Shown here: positions 17,367-26,120 of the stretch, one piece after another | How the letters are laid out: the number at the start of each line of letters is the position of its first letter | Position numbering within the stretch: position 1 is the stretch's first letter | Assembly (NCBI RefSeq): GCF_000719475.1 | Contig: NZ_JOGO01000026.1 | Location: 1-64,000 of the forward strand | Direction of reading: 5' to 3' | DNA from: Streptomyces sp. NRRL F-5630 | GTDB lineage: Bacteria; Actinomycetota; Actinomycetes; Streptomycetales; Streptomycetaceae | DNA: 64,000 bases | Made by a program: the position numbers and the translations under genes | The notes under the pieces: generated by a model | The model's database searches: none | What the model saw: only the letters and a program-made list of their open reading frames with translations | What the model was told of the DNA's origin: nothing

Positions 17367-20300
17367 TCAGCCGCGTTCCTCCCACGCTTCCCTGCTGCCG
17401 AGTGCGCGGAAGGCCGCGTGCGCCTGGCGGCGGGCCTCCTCGGCGGCCGGGTGGTCGCCGAGCGCCGCGTGCACCTCGGCCAGGTCGCGCAGCGTGCGGG
17501 CGCGCCAGAGCGGCAGGGCGAGCCCTTCCCAGAGGGCGAGCGCCTCCCGCAGCGGGGCTTCCGCACCATCCGGGTCTCCTGCGGCGAGGTGCCACTCCCC
17601 CCGGGTGCGCAGCACCAGCGCCTGGCCGAAGCGGTCCTGTCGCTCCCGGGCCACTTCCAGGCAGCGGCCCAGCCGCTCGGCCGCCCGGTCCAGCAGACCT
17701 CGCCGCACCTCCACTTTGGCCAAAGCCTGTTCGGTGTACATGAGGCCGAACGAGTCACCGAGAGAGGTGAAGATGCGCAGCGCCTCCGCGAGCACGCCGG
17801 TGGCCTCGGACAGCGCGCCGCGCGCCCGGTCGCACAAGGCGATCGAGCGCAGGGTGAGCGCCTCGCCCTGCCGGTCACCGACCCGCCGGAACAGTTGGAG
17901 GGACCGGTTCAGCGCCTCCGTGGCCTGGTCGCCGCGCCCGTGCTCGCGGTGGACGTAGCCGATGCCGTACAGGGTGCGGGCCAGGCCCGCGTCGTCGCCG
18001 AGCGTGGCGAACCGCTCCAGAGCGGCGTCGAGCGCTTCGGACGCTTCGCCGAACCGGGCCTGTTCGCGGCGGATGGTGCCGATGCCGACGAGGGCGGTGG
18101 CGCTGCCCCGCAGCGCGTCGCGCACGGCGTCGGCCTCCGGTCCCCGCGTGTCACCCGCGTCACCCTCCTCATCCGCTTCGCAGGTCGTCTGCATTTGCTC
18201 GTCGAAGAGGCGCCGCGCCCGCTCCAGGCAGGCGTACGCCTCCTCGAACCTGTCCTGTTCGTAACGGAGCTGGCCGAGCCCGACCATGAGCCACGCCTCG
18301 CCCTCCCCGTCCCCCTCGCGGCGCACCGCGTCCAGGGCGACGGTGTGGGTCTGCGCGCAGACGTCGAACTGGTTGTACAGGGCGGCGGAACTCGCTATCA
18401 GGGCGCCCGCCAGTGCGCGCGCGGCCCGGGTCATACCCCGCGCGGCGCAGTGGTGGACGGCCGAGACCAGGCAGTTCTGTTCGGCGGCGAACCAGGCGGC
18501 GGGCCGGGACAACAGCCGGTCCTGGACCTCGGGACCGAGGCGGCACTCGGGGTCGGGCTGCGGCAGCAGCCAGGAAGCACCGCCGGGTCCCTGGGCGGCC
18601 GCGCGGTCGGAGAGCGTCAGCCAGCAGGCGACCAAGCGCTTCACCGCGTCGTCGCGTTCGGCGGCGCTCTCCTCGGCGAGGCAGCGCTCGCGGGCGTGCT
18701 CCCTGACGAGGTCGTGGATGCGGTACCGGTTCTCGCCGGTGCCGTCGATGCCGAGCACTTCGATGAGGTGGCAATCGACGAGCCGTTCGACGGCTTCCTC
18801 GGCCTCCTCGGTGCCGATGTCGAGGAGCGGCGCGGCGATCCAGGCGGCGAAGTCGGGCAGGTCCATCAGGGCGAGGCGGCGCAGCGCCCGGCGTTCGGGC
18901 GGGTCCAGCTCCGCGTAGCCCAGTTCGAGGCTGGTGCGCACCTCCAGGTCGCCGACGCTGAGTTCGTTGAGGCGGCGGCGCTCGTCGAGGAGCCGTTCGG
19001 CGAGCCGGCCAGGACTCCAGTGCGGCCGCGCGGCGAGCCGGGCGCCCGCGATCCGCAGGGCGAGCGGGAGCTGACCGCACAGGGTGACGATCTCGGCGAG
19101 GTCGTCAGGAGCGGGGCGTGTGCTTGTGCGCCCCGCGACCGTGGTCAGCAGGTGCCGTGCCTCGGCGGGGTCGGGCACGGACAGGTCGAGGCGGACCGCA
19201 CCCTCCAGCGCGGTCAGGCGGCGCCTGCTGGTGATCAGCACGGCCGATCCGGGTCCGGGTGGCACCAGGGGGCGCAGTCCGGCCTCGTTGGGGGCGTTGT
19301 CCAGGATCAACAGAATGCGGCGGCCCGCGAGTTGGGTGCGGTAGAGACCTAGCAGGTCGTCGGTTGCGGAGACGGTCTCGGGGTCGGCACCGAGCGCCCG
19401 CAGCAGCCTGGCCAGGGCGTCGGCGGTGGTCAGCGGGGTGGTGTCGGAGGCGCGCAGATCGAGGAAGAGGCGGCCGTCGGGGAAGAGGTGTGCCGCGCGG
19501 TGGGCGGCGTGGACGGCGAGCGCGGTCTTGCCCATCCCGGGGCGGCCGGAGATGACCGCCACGGGCGGGGCGGTCCTGCCGGGGTCACGGGCCTGGTCCA
19601 GGAGGTCCGTGACCCAGGCGACCTGATGGGTGCGGCCGACGAAGTCGGCGACGTCCGGCGGGAGATGGGAGGGCGGGCGGGGGCGGGTCGTCGTCCGGTC
19701 ATCTGCCGTGGACGCGTCGGATTCCGCGGGGCCCGGCGGGGCTGCCGGATCCGTCGAGGGGGTGGGGGCCGCCGGGGAGTCCAGGCCGGTGGACAGGGGA
19801 GCCAGGGGGCGGCCGGTGGGCAGGCGGCCCGGCACCCGGCGGGGCACCTGACCTGGCACCCGGCCCGGCGTACGGCTGGACGCACCATCTGATGTGCGGT
19901 GCGCACCGCCGGACCCCGCGGGCGTGGGCGCTTCCGCCGCCCCGGGGTGTCCGGCGGCGAGCGCGGGGTCGTTGCGCAGTACGGCCTGGTGCACGGCGCG
20001 CAGTTCAGGCCCCGGATCGAGGCCGAGATCGGCGCGGAGTATGTCGCGGCCCTCCTGGTAGACCCGCAGCGCGTCGGGGGCCCGGCCGATCCGGAGCAGG
20101 GCGGTCATCAGCTGGGCGCGCGGCCGCTCCCGCAACGGGTGGGCGGCGACATGGGCGAGCAGCGGCGCGACGACCTCGCCGTCGTGCCCCGTCTTCAGCC
20201 GCAGTGCGAAGAGTTGCTCCTGTGCGACGAGCCGCAGTTCCTTCAGCCGGGCCGCCTCGATCCGGGCGAAGGACTGGGCGACGCCTTCCAGGGCATCCTG

Positions 20301-20710
20301 GCCGCGCCACAGGGCGAGGGCCTCGGTGAGCAGGTCGGAAGCCTCCGCCCCGCGTCCCGCGTCCGCGGCATGGCGGCCGGCCGACAGCAGTCGCTCGAAC
20401 CGGCGGGCGTCGACCTGGTCGGGGGTGAGGTCGGCGACGTAGCCGGGGGCACGGGTGCGGATCACGGAGGCGGCACCGGCTGGTGCCAGGGCACGGCGGG
20501 CGGCGGCGACGTGCGAGGCGACCAGCGCGGCCGCGGTCGCTGGGGGGCGCTCCTCCCAGACGAGGTCCACCACCGTGCGGTGGACAGGACTTCACCCAGA
20601 TGCACGACGAGCGCGGACAGCAGTGCCACGGGTCTCGATCCGCCCAGCGGCAGATTCCGGGCCCCGTCCTCCCACACCTCGACGGGCCCCAGCAGGCGCA
20701 CTTCGATCAT
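17367..20710 (-). CDS. AfsR-type SARP regulator (BTAD, NB-ARC, TPR) with apparent frameshift
   Basis: A large transcriptional activator; the uninterrupted frame from 20573 gives 1,068 residues. The usual SARP N-terminus, MIEVRLLGPVEVWEDG, is found in another frame from ATG 20710. It runs to about 20576 and breaks at CACGGTGGTGGAC, where one extra G would restore VVDLVWEE. Without repair the OmpR-like DNA-binding domain is split. The BTAD domain follows (RFERLLSAG to LGLDPGPELR), then a Pro/Ala linker. The NB-ARC ATPase has a P-loop GRPGMGKT near residue 345, Walker B RILLILDN and GQLPLALR. The C-terminal third is TPR repeats. It is the obvious candidate to bind the heptamers before the downstream vanX-like gene. 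Sequencing error versus real mutation cannot be told here. Confidence 0.85.
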
Positions 20711-21040
20711 CGTCCCCCGGCAAGCATGGGTCCGCGGACATGTCCGGACAACGATATCGGCAGGCCGGGGCGAGGAGGTCGTAGATTCCGGGCAATTGGC
20801 CGGTTTCGACCCGTGCGCCAGTGAGGGACCCGGGCGAAGCACGGGCAGAAACGCTTCCCTCTCGATTCCGGCGCCGACGAGTACTGGCTGGTTCGCGTGG
20901 CGTGTCCCCGGACGCGCCCGGCCACCGCGCCGACGCCGGGCAGGTACACCTCCGAGCGCGTACGCGCGGCGGCGCTCATACGGGACGAGAGCGCGCCCCG
21001 TCCGCCCCATGACGACAAGTCACCGAGCGAGGAGACGACC
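20711..21040. other. Intergenic region between SARP gene and SH3 gene
   Basis: 330 bp without a convincing gene. It must hold the divergent promoters of the SARP gene (-) and the SH3 gene (+). The only recognisable element is the CGCTCATAC motif at 20973. Confidence 0.5.
20973..20981 (+). promoter_or_regulatory. CGCTCATAC upstream motif, copy 2
   Basis: Identical 9-mer to those at 14344 and 21465, here about 60 nt before the SH3 gene start at 21041. Confidence 0.4.
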
Positions 21041-21442
21041 ATGACGAACATCCTGCGCACCGCGGCGCGTTCGCTGCGGCACGCGGCCCCGGCCGGTGCC
21101 GTCGCAGCGGCCGTAGCACTCCCCCTGCTGCTCCCCACACCGGCACAGGCGACCACGACGGACGCCCAGTTGTACGTGTGGGCGACCGGTGTGAACGTAC
21201 GGGCGTGCGCGGGGGTCTCCGCGGACTGCCCGCCGATCAAGTACGCGCAGATCGGCAAGCGGTGGGTGACGGCGTACTGCCAGCGGCAGAGCAGCGAGGT
21301 GGTGGACGGCCCCTACCGCAACAACTGGTGGGTGCAGGTGAACGCCGGCGGTCCGATCGGCTGGATCAGCGCGGTGTACGTGCGCGGCGGCGACAACGAC
21401 CAGCCAGTGCCCGGCCTGTCCACCGATTCCGACTGCCACTGA
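21041..21442 (+). CDS. Secreted single-domain SH3-type protein, paralogue of 14459
   Basis: 133 residues from ATG 21041, with GGAG 7 nt upstream. An export signal (RTAARSLRHAAPAG, hydrophobic core, then PTPAQA) ends near residue 37. The mature part is one SH3-like module: LYVWATGVNVRAC, TAYCQR, EVVDGPYRNNWWVQV, GWISAVYVRGGDNDQP. The last two blocks are almost identical to the protein at 14459, so these are paralogues placed on either side of the SARP/VanX/sigma block. The cysteines of the 14459 protein are matched (Ala-Cys, Asp-Cys, Tyr-Cys-Gln and a C-terminal Cys-His). Function unknown; wall association is inference. Confidence 0.8.
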   Translation: MTNILRTAARSLRHAAPAGAVAAAVALPLLLPTPAQATTTDAQLYVWATGVNVRACAGVSADCPPIKYAQIGKRWVTAYCQRQSSEVVDGPYRNNWWVQVNAGGPIGWISAVYVRGGDNDQPVPGLSTDSDCH

Positions 21443-21464
21443 CACCGGAGAACGGCGGCGTGGA

Positions 21465-21473
21465 CGCTCATAC
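21465..21473 (+). promoter_or_regulatory. CGCTCATAC upstream motif, copy 3
   Basis: Third copy of the 9-mer, about 76 nt before GTG 21550. The preceding gene stops at 21442, so the motif would give this gene its own promoter. Confidence 0.4.
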
Positions 21474-21549
21474 GAAGGGCCCGTGGGCGCCGTCTCCCGC
21501 ACGACGCGTCAGTCACCATCCTCCACCGACACCGAGAGGGGCACCCGCT

Positions 21550-21963
21550 GTGTCCTCGAAGTCCATGACCCGCCGGTTCTCCTGGCGGGCGCTGTGCGCC
21601 ACCCTGCTCGGCCTGACGGCCGTGCTGGGTCTGATGTCGGCCCCCGCGCAGGCCGACGTCACGACGAGGCCCGTCCACATCTGGGCCAGTCAGGTCCGCG
21701 TACGGGAGTGTCAGAGCACCAGCTGCGACCTGGCCACTCAGGAGCGGCTCACCAACGTCACCGTGCAGGCGTTCTGCCAGCGTTGGAGTGAGCGCGTCTC
21801 CGACGGCCCCTACTACAACCACTACTGGGTCGAGATCATCACGCCCGGTCACAGGCTGGGCTGGGTGAGCGCCGTGTACGTCAGCGGCGGGTCCAACGAC
21901 GGACCGGTGCCCAACGTGCCCGTCGAGACCGACACCAGCCCCGTGTACTGCGAGTACCCGTAA
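21550..21963 (+). CDS. Secreted single-domain SH3-type protein, divergent paralogue
   Basis: 137 residues from GTG 21550, with GAGAGGGG about 9 nt upstream; ATG 21565 is an alternative. The signal peptide runs RRFSWRALCATLLGLTAV and ends near MSAPAQA. The single module matches the proteins at 14459 and 21041 in order: HIWASQVRVREC, AFCQR, VSDGPYYNHYWVEI, GWVSAVYVSGGSND. It is more diverged and ends in a short cysteine-containing tail. It lies about 107 bp after the previous paralogue, with its own copy of the upstream motif. Function unknown. Confidence 0.78.
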   Translation: MSSKSMTRRFSWRALCATLLGLTAVLGLMSAPAQADVTTRPVHIWASQVRVRECQSTSCDLATQERLTNVTVQAFCQRWSERVSDGPYYNHYWVEIITPGHRLGWVSAVYVSGGSNDGPVPNVPVETDTSPVYCEYP

Positions 21964-22008
21964 ACCGCGAGGTACGGGCGTCGAGCGCACGACAGGAAAG
22001 GGAACATC

Positions 22009-22530
22009 ATGAACGTGCAGGACCCGACATCCGGACGGCGGCTGCGCCGGGCGATCGTCGTCTTCGCCTCCGCTGCCTGTCTGAGCACGGCCGTGGCCGG
22101 TGTCGCCGGCGCCGACGCTCCGGCACGTGACGGGAGCCGGGCCGTCCCGGCGGGCACCGTCTCGGCGGCGGTCGAGCACTACGGCAACATGGCGACCGGT
22201 GGCTGCCTCGACGACAGCGAGTACGGCTTCCGGGGCTTCCAGTGCAACAACAGCGACTACCAGAACTGGAGCGTGCGGGTCTGGCAGGAGGACGGCACCC
22301 GCCAGTTCCGGAACGTCTTCACCGGCCGCTGCATGTACGGCGGTGTCGGCGCCGGGGCCAAGCCGGAGACCCGGGCCTGCGACTCGTCCAAGCAGCAGAG
22401 CTGGTGGGTGCACGCGCGGGGCGACCAGGTGAGCTTCGAGAACCAGGCCACCGGTCTCTGCCTCGACGACAGCGAGTACGGCCTGCGCATGATGGCCTGC
22501 ACCTACAACCGCAACCAGACCTGGCGCTGA
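22009..22530 (+). CDS. Secreted ricin-type (beta-trefoil) lectin-like protein
   Basis: 173 residues from ATG 22009, with a GGAAAGGGAA Shine-Dalgarno. A signal peptide ends near residue 35 (VAGVAGADA). The mature part is one beta-trefoil with three QxW-type repeats: QNW, QSW and QTW. Each is preceded by a TGxC block (TGGCLDDSEYG, TGRCMYGG, TGLCLDDSEYG). The CLDDSEYG repeat occurs at both ends. Ricin-B domains bind sugars, often galactose or xylan; the ligand is not predictable. There is no catalytic domain, unlike most actinobacterial hydrolases bearing this fold. It is 45 bp downstream of the SH3 gene and ends at a strong hairpin. Confidence 0.85.
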   Translation: MNVQDPTSGRRLRRAIVVFASAACLSTAVAGVAGADAPARDGSRAVPAGTVSAAVEHYGNMATGGCLDDSEYGFRGFQCNNSDYQNWSVRVWQEDGTRQFRNVFTGRCMYGGVGAGAKPETRACDSSKQQSWWVHARGDQVSFENQATGLCLDDSEYGLRMMACTYNRNQTWR

Positions 22531-22544
22531 CGACACGCCGGACG

Positions 22545-22587
22545 CGCGGTGCCGGAGGGACGAGCGGGTGGTCCCTCCGGCACCGCG
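22545..22587. terminator. Perfect 16-bp hairpin
   Basis: CGCGGTGCCGGAGGGA pairs with TCCCTCCGGCACCGCG around an 11-nt loop, just after the lectin gene. It can serve the converging RraA operon too, whose stop is at 22801; no gene lies in the remaining ~210 bp. Confidence 0.75.
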
Positions 22588-22800
22588 TTCGGCCGTGCTC
22601 CGCCCGGTGCTGCCTGGTTCGCCGAGCGCCGCCGAGTCCGCTCCGGTGCGAGCGCGGGACATCCGCGAACCCGTGATCCCGTGCTCGGTGCGGTAGAGGT
22701 GGAGCGCGTGGTGTGGAGTGGTGACCGTCGGCCCTGTGCGGCGGCTGACGCCCCCTGGGGTGCCGGAGGCGGGAGGTGCCGGGCCGCCGCGGCGCCGGTG

Positions 22801-23436
22801 TCAGGTGGTGGCGTGGATGGCGTCGCGCATCTTCTGCTCGGTGCGTTCCTGGGCCGCGGTGCGTTCGATGGTGGCGGCCAGGGCGTGGGCGGGGATGACG
22901 GCGATGCCGTCGTTGTCGCCGATGATGGCGTCGCCGGGGTTGCAGACGATGTTGCCGCAGGCGACGGGGTAGCCGATGCGTCCGGGGCCGTTCTTCCAGG
23001 GGCCGGCGGGCGAGACGCCGCGGGCGTAGACGGCCAGGCCCTGGCCGGCGAGTTCGTCGATGTCGCGGACGGCGCCGTCGACGACGATGCCGGTGACGCC
23101 CTTGGCGAGGCACATCTCGCCGAGGATGTCGCCGAAGACGGCGCGGTTGGTCTCGGCGTTGGCGTTGATGACGAGGACGTCGCCGGGGCGGGCGTCGTCG
23201 AGGGCGCGGTGGATGGCGAGGTTGTCGCCTTCGCGGGCGTGGATGGGCAGGACGGTGCCGGCGAGGCGGGGTGCGGGGGTGACGGGGCGGATGGGCGAGG
23301 CCATGATCCCCATGCGGGCCTGGACATCGCCGATCAGGGCGACCGGGTACCGGGCGAGCTTCTTCACGTCGTCGAGGTCGGCGCGCGGCCACTCGGGGGC
23401 GATCTCGATGTTGTCGGTGGAGGCGTTGATGAACAA
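22801..23436 (-). CDS. RraA-like aldolase/decarboxylase
   Basis: A RraA-family protein of 211 residues. The start is probably TTG 23436, preceded by AAGGA at 7 nt; the frame upstream of it is not protein-like. The hallmark DGAVRD is present (GIVVDGAVRDIDEL), with the usual GDIQ-like GDVQARMG near the N-terminus and the late NPGDAIIGDNDGIAVIP block. Family members are class II metal-dependent 4-hydroxy-4-methyl-2-oxoglutarate aldolases or oxaloacetate decarboxylases; a few are RNase E inhibitors. The neighbouring dehydrogenase and organic-acid transporter favour the catabolic role. It is the last gene of a three-gene operon. Confidence 0.87.
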   Translation of the reverse strand: MFINASTDNIEIAPEWPRADLDDVKKLARYPVALIGDVQARMGIMASPIRPVTPAPRLAGTVLPIHAREGDNLAIHRALDDARPGDVLVINANAETNRAVFGDILGEMCLAKGVTGIVVDGAVRDIDELAGQGLAVYARGVSPAGPWKNGPGRIGYPVACGNIVCNPGDAIIGDNDGIAVIPAHALAATIERTAAQERTEQKMRDAIHATT

Positions 23437-23483
23437 CGGAGAGTCCTTGCGGTGGGAGAGGAGTGGGGAGAGGCCGGGCGGGG

Positions 23484-24473
23484 TCAGGCCGTTGCGGCGG
23501 GGTGGTTGACGGCGTGCTGCGGCGTGGTGCCGCCGAGGACCTGGCGGATGCACTGCAGGGCCTGGGTGCCGGCGGCGAGCAGGGACTGGGTGGTCTGTCC
23601 GGCGACGTGCGGAGTCACGATGAGGTTGTCGAGGTGGCCGTTGCGGGCGGCGATCTCACGGCTGTGCGGCAGGGGGTCCTGCATGTCGGTCGACTCGCCC
23701 TCGATGACGTCGAGGGCCGCGCCGCCGAGGTGCCCGGATTCCAGGGCGAGGAGAACGGCCGTCTCGTCGACGAGGGCGCCGCGGGCGGTGTTGATGAGGA
23801 CGGTGCCGGGGCGCATGCGGGCGATGGCGGCGGCGTCGATGATCCGCTTGGTGGCGGTGGTGAGGGGCGCGTGGAGGCTGAGGATGTCCGCGCGGGCGAT
23901 GAGGTCGTCGAAGGGGACGAGTTCGGCGCCGTGCTGGCGGACGAACTCGGGGGCGACGTAGGGGTCGCTGACGAGGACGGTCATGCCGAAGGCGCGGGCG
24001 ATGCCGGCGGTCAGCGAGGCGATGCGGCCGAAGCCGAACAGGCCCAGGGTGCGGCCGTGGAGCTCGAAGCCGGTCAGGTGGGGCTTGATCGCGCCCCACT
24101 GACCGGCCGCGGTGCCGGCGGCCGCGGCGGGGATGCGGCGGGCCAGGGCGAGGGCGAGGGCGAAGACGTGTTCGGCGACGGAGCGGGCGTTGCTGCCGGG
24201 GGTGACGGTGACCCAGACGCCGGCGCGGGTGGCGGCGGCGAGGTCGACGTTGTCGGTGCCCACGCCGTGCCGGGCGATGATCTTCAGCTGTGGAGAGGCC
24301 TGGATCTTGTCGGCGGTGAACTGCTCGGCGCGCAGCATGACGGCGTCGACCTGGTGCTGGACGGCGGTGTAGGGGGTGGCGTGGGGGCCGTAGCCGAGGT
24401 GGACGTCGCCGAGTTCGCGGAGCTGGGCGAGGACGTGGGGGTGGATGGCGTCCGAGACGTAGAGAGACGTCAC
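23484..24473 (-). CDS. D-2-hydroxyacid dehydrogenase (NAD-dependent)
   Basis: 329 residues from GTG 24473, in the phosphoglycerate-dehydrogenase-like family. The nucleotide-binding loop is LGLFGFGRIA near residue 145. The catalytic set is Arg in NTARGALVDE, the Glu in the following block and His in TPHVAGQT. ARHGVGTDNVD and SVAEHVFAL are typical substrate-domain motifs. It probably oxidises or reduces a D-2-hydroxy(di)carboxylate. It lies 47 bp before rraA and 38 bp after the MHS permease, so a substrate may be imported, converted to a 2-oxo acid and cleaved by the aldolase. The exact substrate cannot be read from the sequence. Confidence 0.9.
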   Translation of the reverse strand: MTSLYVSDAIHPHVLAQLRELGDVHLGYGPHATPYTAVQHQVDAVMLRAEQFTADKIQASPQLKIIARHGVGTDNVDLAAATRAGVWVTVTPGSNARSVAEHVFALALALARRIPAAAAGTAAGQWGAIKPHLTGFELHGRTLGLFGFGRIASLTAGIARAFGMTVLVSDPYVAPEFVRQHGAELVPFDDLIARADILSLHAPLTTATKRIIDAAAIARMRPGTVLINTARGALVDETAVLLALESGHLGGAALDVIEGESTDMQDPLPHSREIAARNGHLDNLIVTPHVAGQTTQSLLAAGTQALQCIRQVLGGTTPQHAVNHPAATA

Positions 24474-24511
24474 GTGTGGGGTCCGTTCGTGCGCGGGGCG
24501 GCCGTCGGGGA

Positions 24512-25834
24512 TCAGGCGTAGAGGTGGTCGTCGGAGGTGCTGGGACGCATGAGGCCGAAGGCGACCGCGAGTCCGAACAGGCCGAAGAAGACGAGAATGT
24601 AGGCGGGCACGAGGGTGCTGCCGGTGGTGTCGATGAGCCAGGTGGAGAGGTAGGGGCCCGCGCCGCCGCCGATGACGGCGCCGACGCTGTGGCCGAAGGC
24701 GACACCGGTGTTGCGGACCTGGACGGGGAAGAACTCGGGCATGACGGCGTAGGTGCCGGCTTGGCAGAGGGCGTAGGGGATCATGCCGAGGAGCAGGCCG
24801 GCGATGGCCAGGCCGACCGATCCGCGTCCCATGAGCCAGAAGGACGGGATGGTGATCGCGATGTAGGCGGTGTAGGAGACGACCAGGACGTGCTTGCCGC
24901 CGAGTCGGGTGCCGAGCTGGCCGCACAGGGGGATGAAGACGGCGGCGGCCAGGACGGCGAGCAGGACGATGGTGGCGGCTTCGCCTTCGCTGAAGTGCAG
25001 CACGGTGCTCAGGTAGGAGGCGACGAACACGGTGCCGACGTACGTGCCGACGTTCTGGACGGTGGAGATGGCCATGACCTTGCCGAGCGGGCCGCGGTAG
25101 TCGGCCATGAGCTCCTTGAGCGGCTTGCGGTCGGAGCGGTCGGCGGGCTCGGCGCTGCGGAACTCGGGGGTGTCCTCGATCTTCAGGCGCAGGTAGAGGC
25201 AGAGCAGGCCGAGGGGGACGGCGAGGAGGAACGGGATGCGCCAGCCCCAGGACTCCATGGCGCCTTCGGGGACGAAGGTCGCGGCGAGGGCTGCCATGCC
25301 CGCGGCGCAGGCCTTGCCGAACACGGCGACGCCGGGGATGAAGGAGATGTACAGCGAGCGGCGTTCCTTCGGGGCCCACTCGCGGATGTAGCTGGCGGCG
25401 CCGCCGATCTCGCCGCCACTGGAGAAGCCCTGGAGCATGCGCAGGACGATGAGCAGGAACGGGGCGGCGACGCCGATGGAGGCGTAGCCGGGGAGCAGGC
25501 CGGTGAGGGCGGCGGCCAGGCTCATGAGGCCGATGCTGGCGATGAGGCTGACGCGGCGGCCGACGCGGTCGCCGAGGCGGCCGAAGAAGAGGGCTCCGAG
25601 GGGGCGGACGGCGAAGGCCGAGCCGAAGACCAGAAACGTGTTGAGGAGGCCGACGGTCGGGTTGTCACTGGGGAAGAAGACGATCGCGAGCGTCGCGGCG
25701 ACGTAGCCGTAGACGCTGAAGTCGTAGTACTCGATGAAGGTGCCGAAGGCGGCCACGGCGGTGGCCTTCTTCGCCTTGCGGCGCCGTTCGTCGGCGACGG
25801 GGGTCACCTCTGCAGTGTCCGTGGGGACTGACAT
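24512..25834 (-). CDS. MHS-family major facilitator (organic acid/H+ symporter)
   Basis: 440 residues, about 12 membrane segments, start ATG 25834 with GAGG upstream. Diagnostic blocks are GTFIEYYDFSVYGY in the first helix, RPLGALFFGRLGDRVGRR between helices 2 and 3, and LQGFSSGGEIGGA in helix 4. These mark the metabolite:H+ symporter subfamily (proline/betaine, alpha-ketoglutarate, citrate, shikimate). It is the first gene of the operon with the hydroxyacid dehydrogenase and RraA aldolase, opposite the IclR regulator. A hydroxy-dicarboxylate substrate is inferred. Confidence 0.92.
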   Translation of the reverse strand: MSVPTDTAEVTPVADERRRKAKKATAVAAFGTFIEYYDFSVYGYVAATLAIVFFPSDNPTVGLLNTFLVFGSAFAVRPLGALFFGRLGDRVGRRVSLIASIGLMSLAAALTGLLPGYASIGVAAPFLLIVLRMLQGFSSGGEIGGAASYIREWAPKERRSLYISFIPGVAVFGKACAAGMAALAATFVPEGAMESWGWRIPFLLAVPLGLLCLYLRLKIEDTPEFRSAEPADRSDRKPLKELMADYRGPLGKVMAISTVQNVGTYVGTVFVASYLSTVLHFSEGEAATIVLLAVLAAAVFIPLCGQLGTRLGGKHVLVVSYTAYIAITIPSFWLMGRGSVGLAIAGLLLGMIPYALCQAGTYAVMPEFFPVQVRNTGVAFGHSVGAVIGGGAGPYLSTWLIDTTGSTLVPAYILVFFGLFGLAVAFGLMRPSTSDDHLYA

Positions 25835-26120
25835 CTCGCACCTCGCTGTGCAAAAACTGGGACGGCGTCCTGTAAACTGTTCGGTGAGTGTCTGGTCGGG
25901 ATCCGCCTGGTGTCAACCCTTCAACCGGGATGACGCGAAACACCAGGGCAACACGGCGTTCACACGCACCCGCCGACGGCGGCGCACCGGCGATCCTGGC
26001 GGCCGGTGCCGCGTAGAGTTGGCCGATCAGGCGGAACACGACAGGGGGCGTCGAAGTGGAGCGGCTGCAACGGGCCTCGCGGACCCCGGAACGCGGCACC
26101 GGCCGCAAACGGTGCCGGTC

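Noticed and set aside
16551..19352. 933-residue + strand frame opposite the SARP and VanX-like genes
   Set aside because: Antisense shadow. Both minus-strand genes show clear domains and catalytic motifs; this frame shows none.
25860..25870. GGACGGCGTCC near-palindrome before the MHS gene, considered as IclR operator
   Set aside because: Only 5-bp arms with an unmatched centre, expected often at this GC content.
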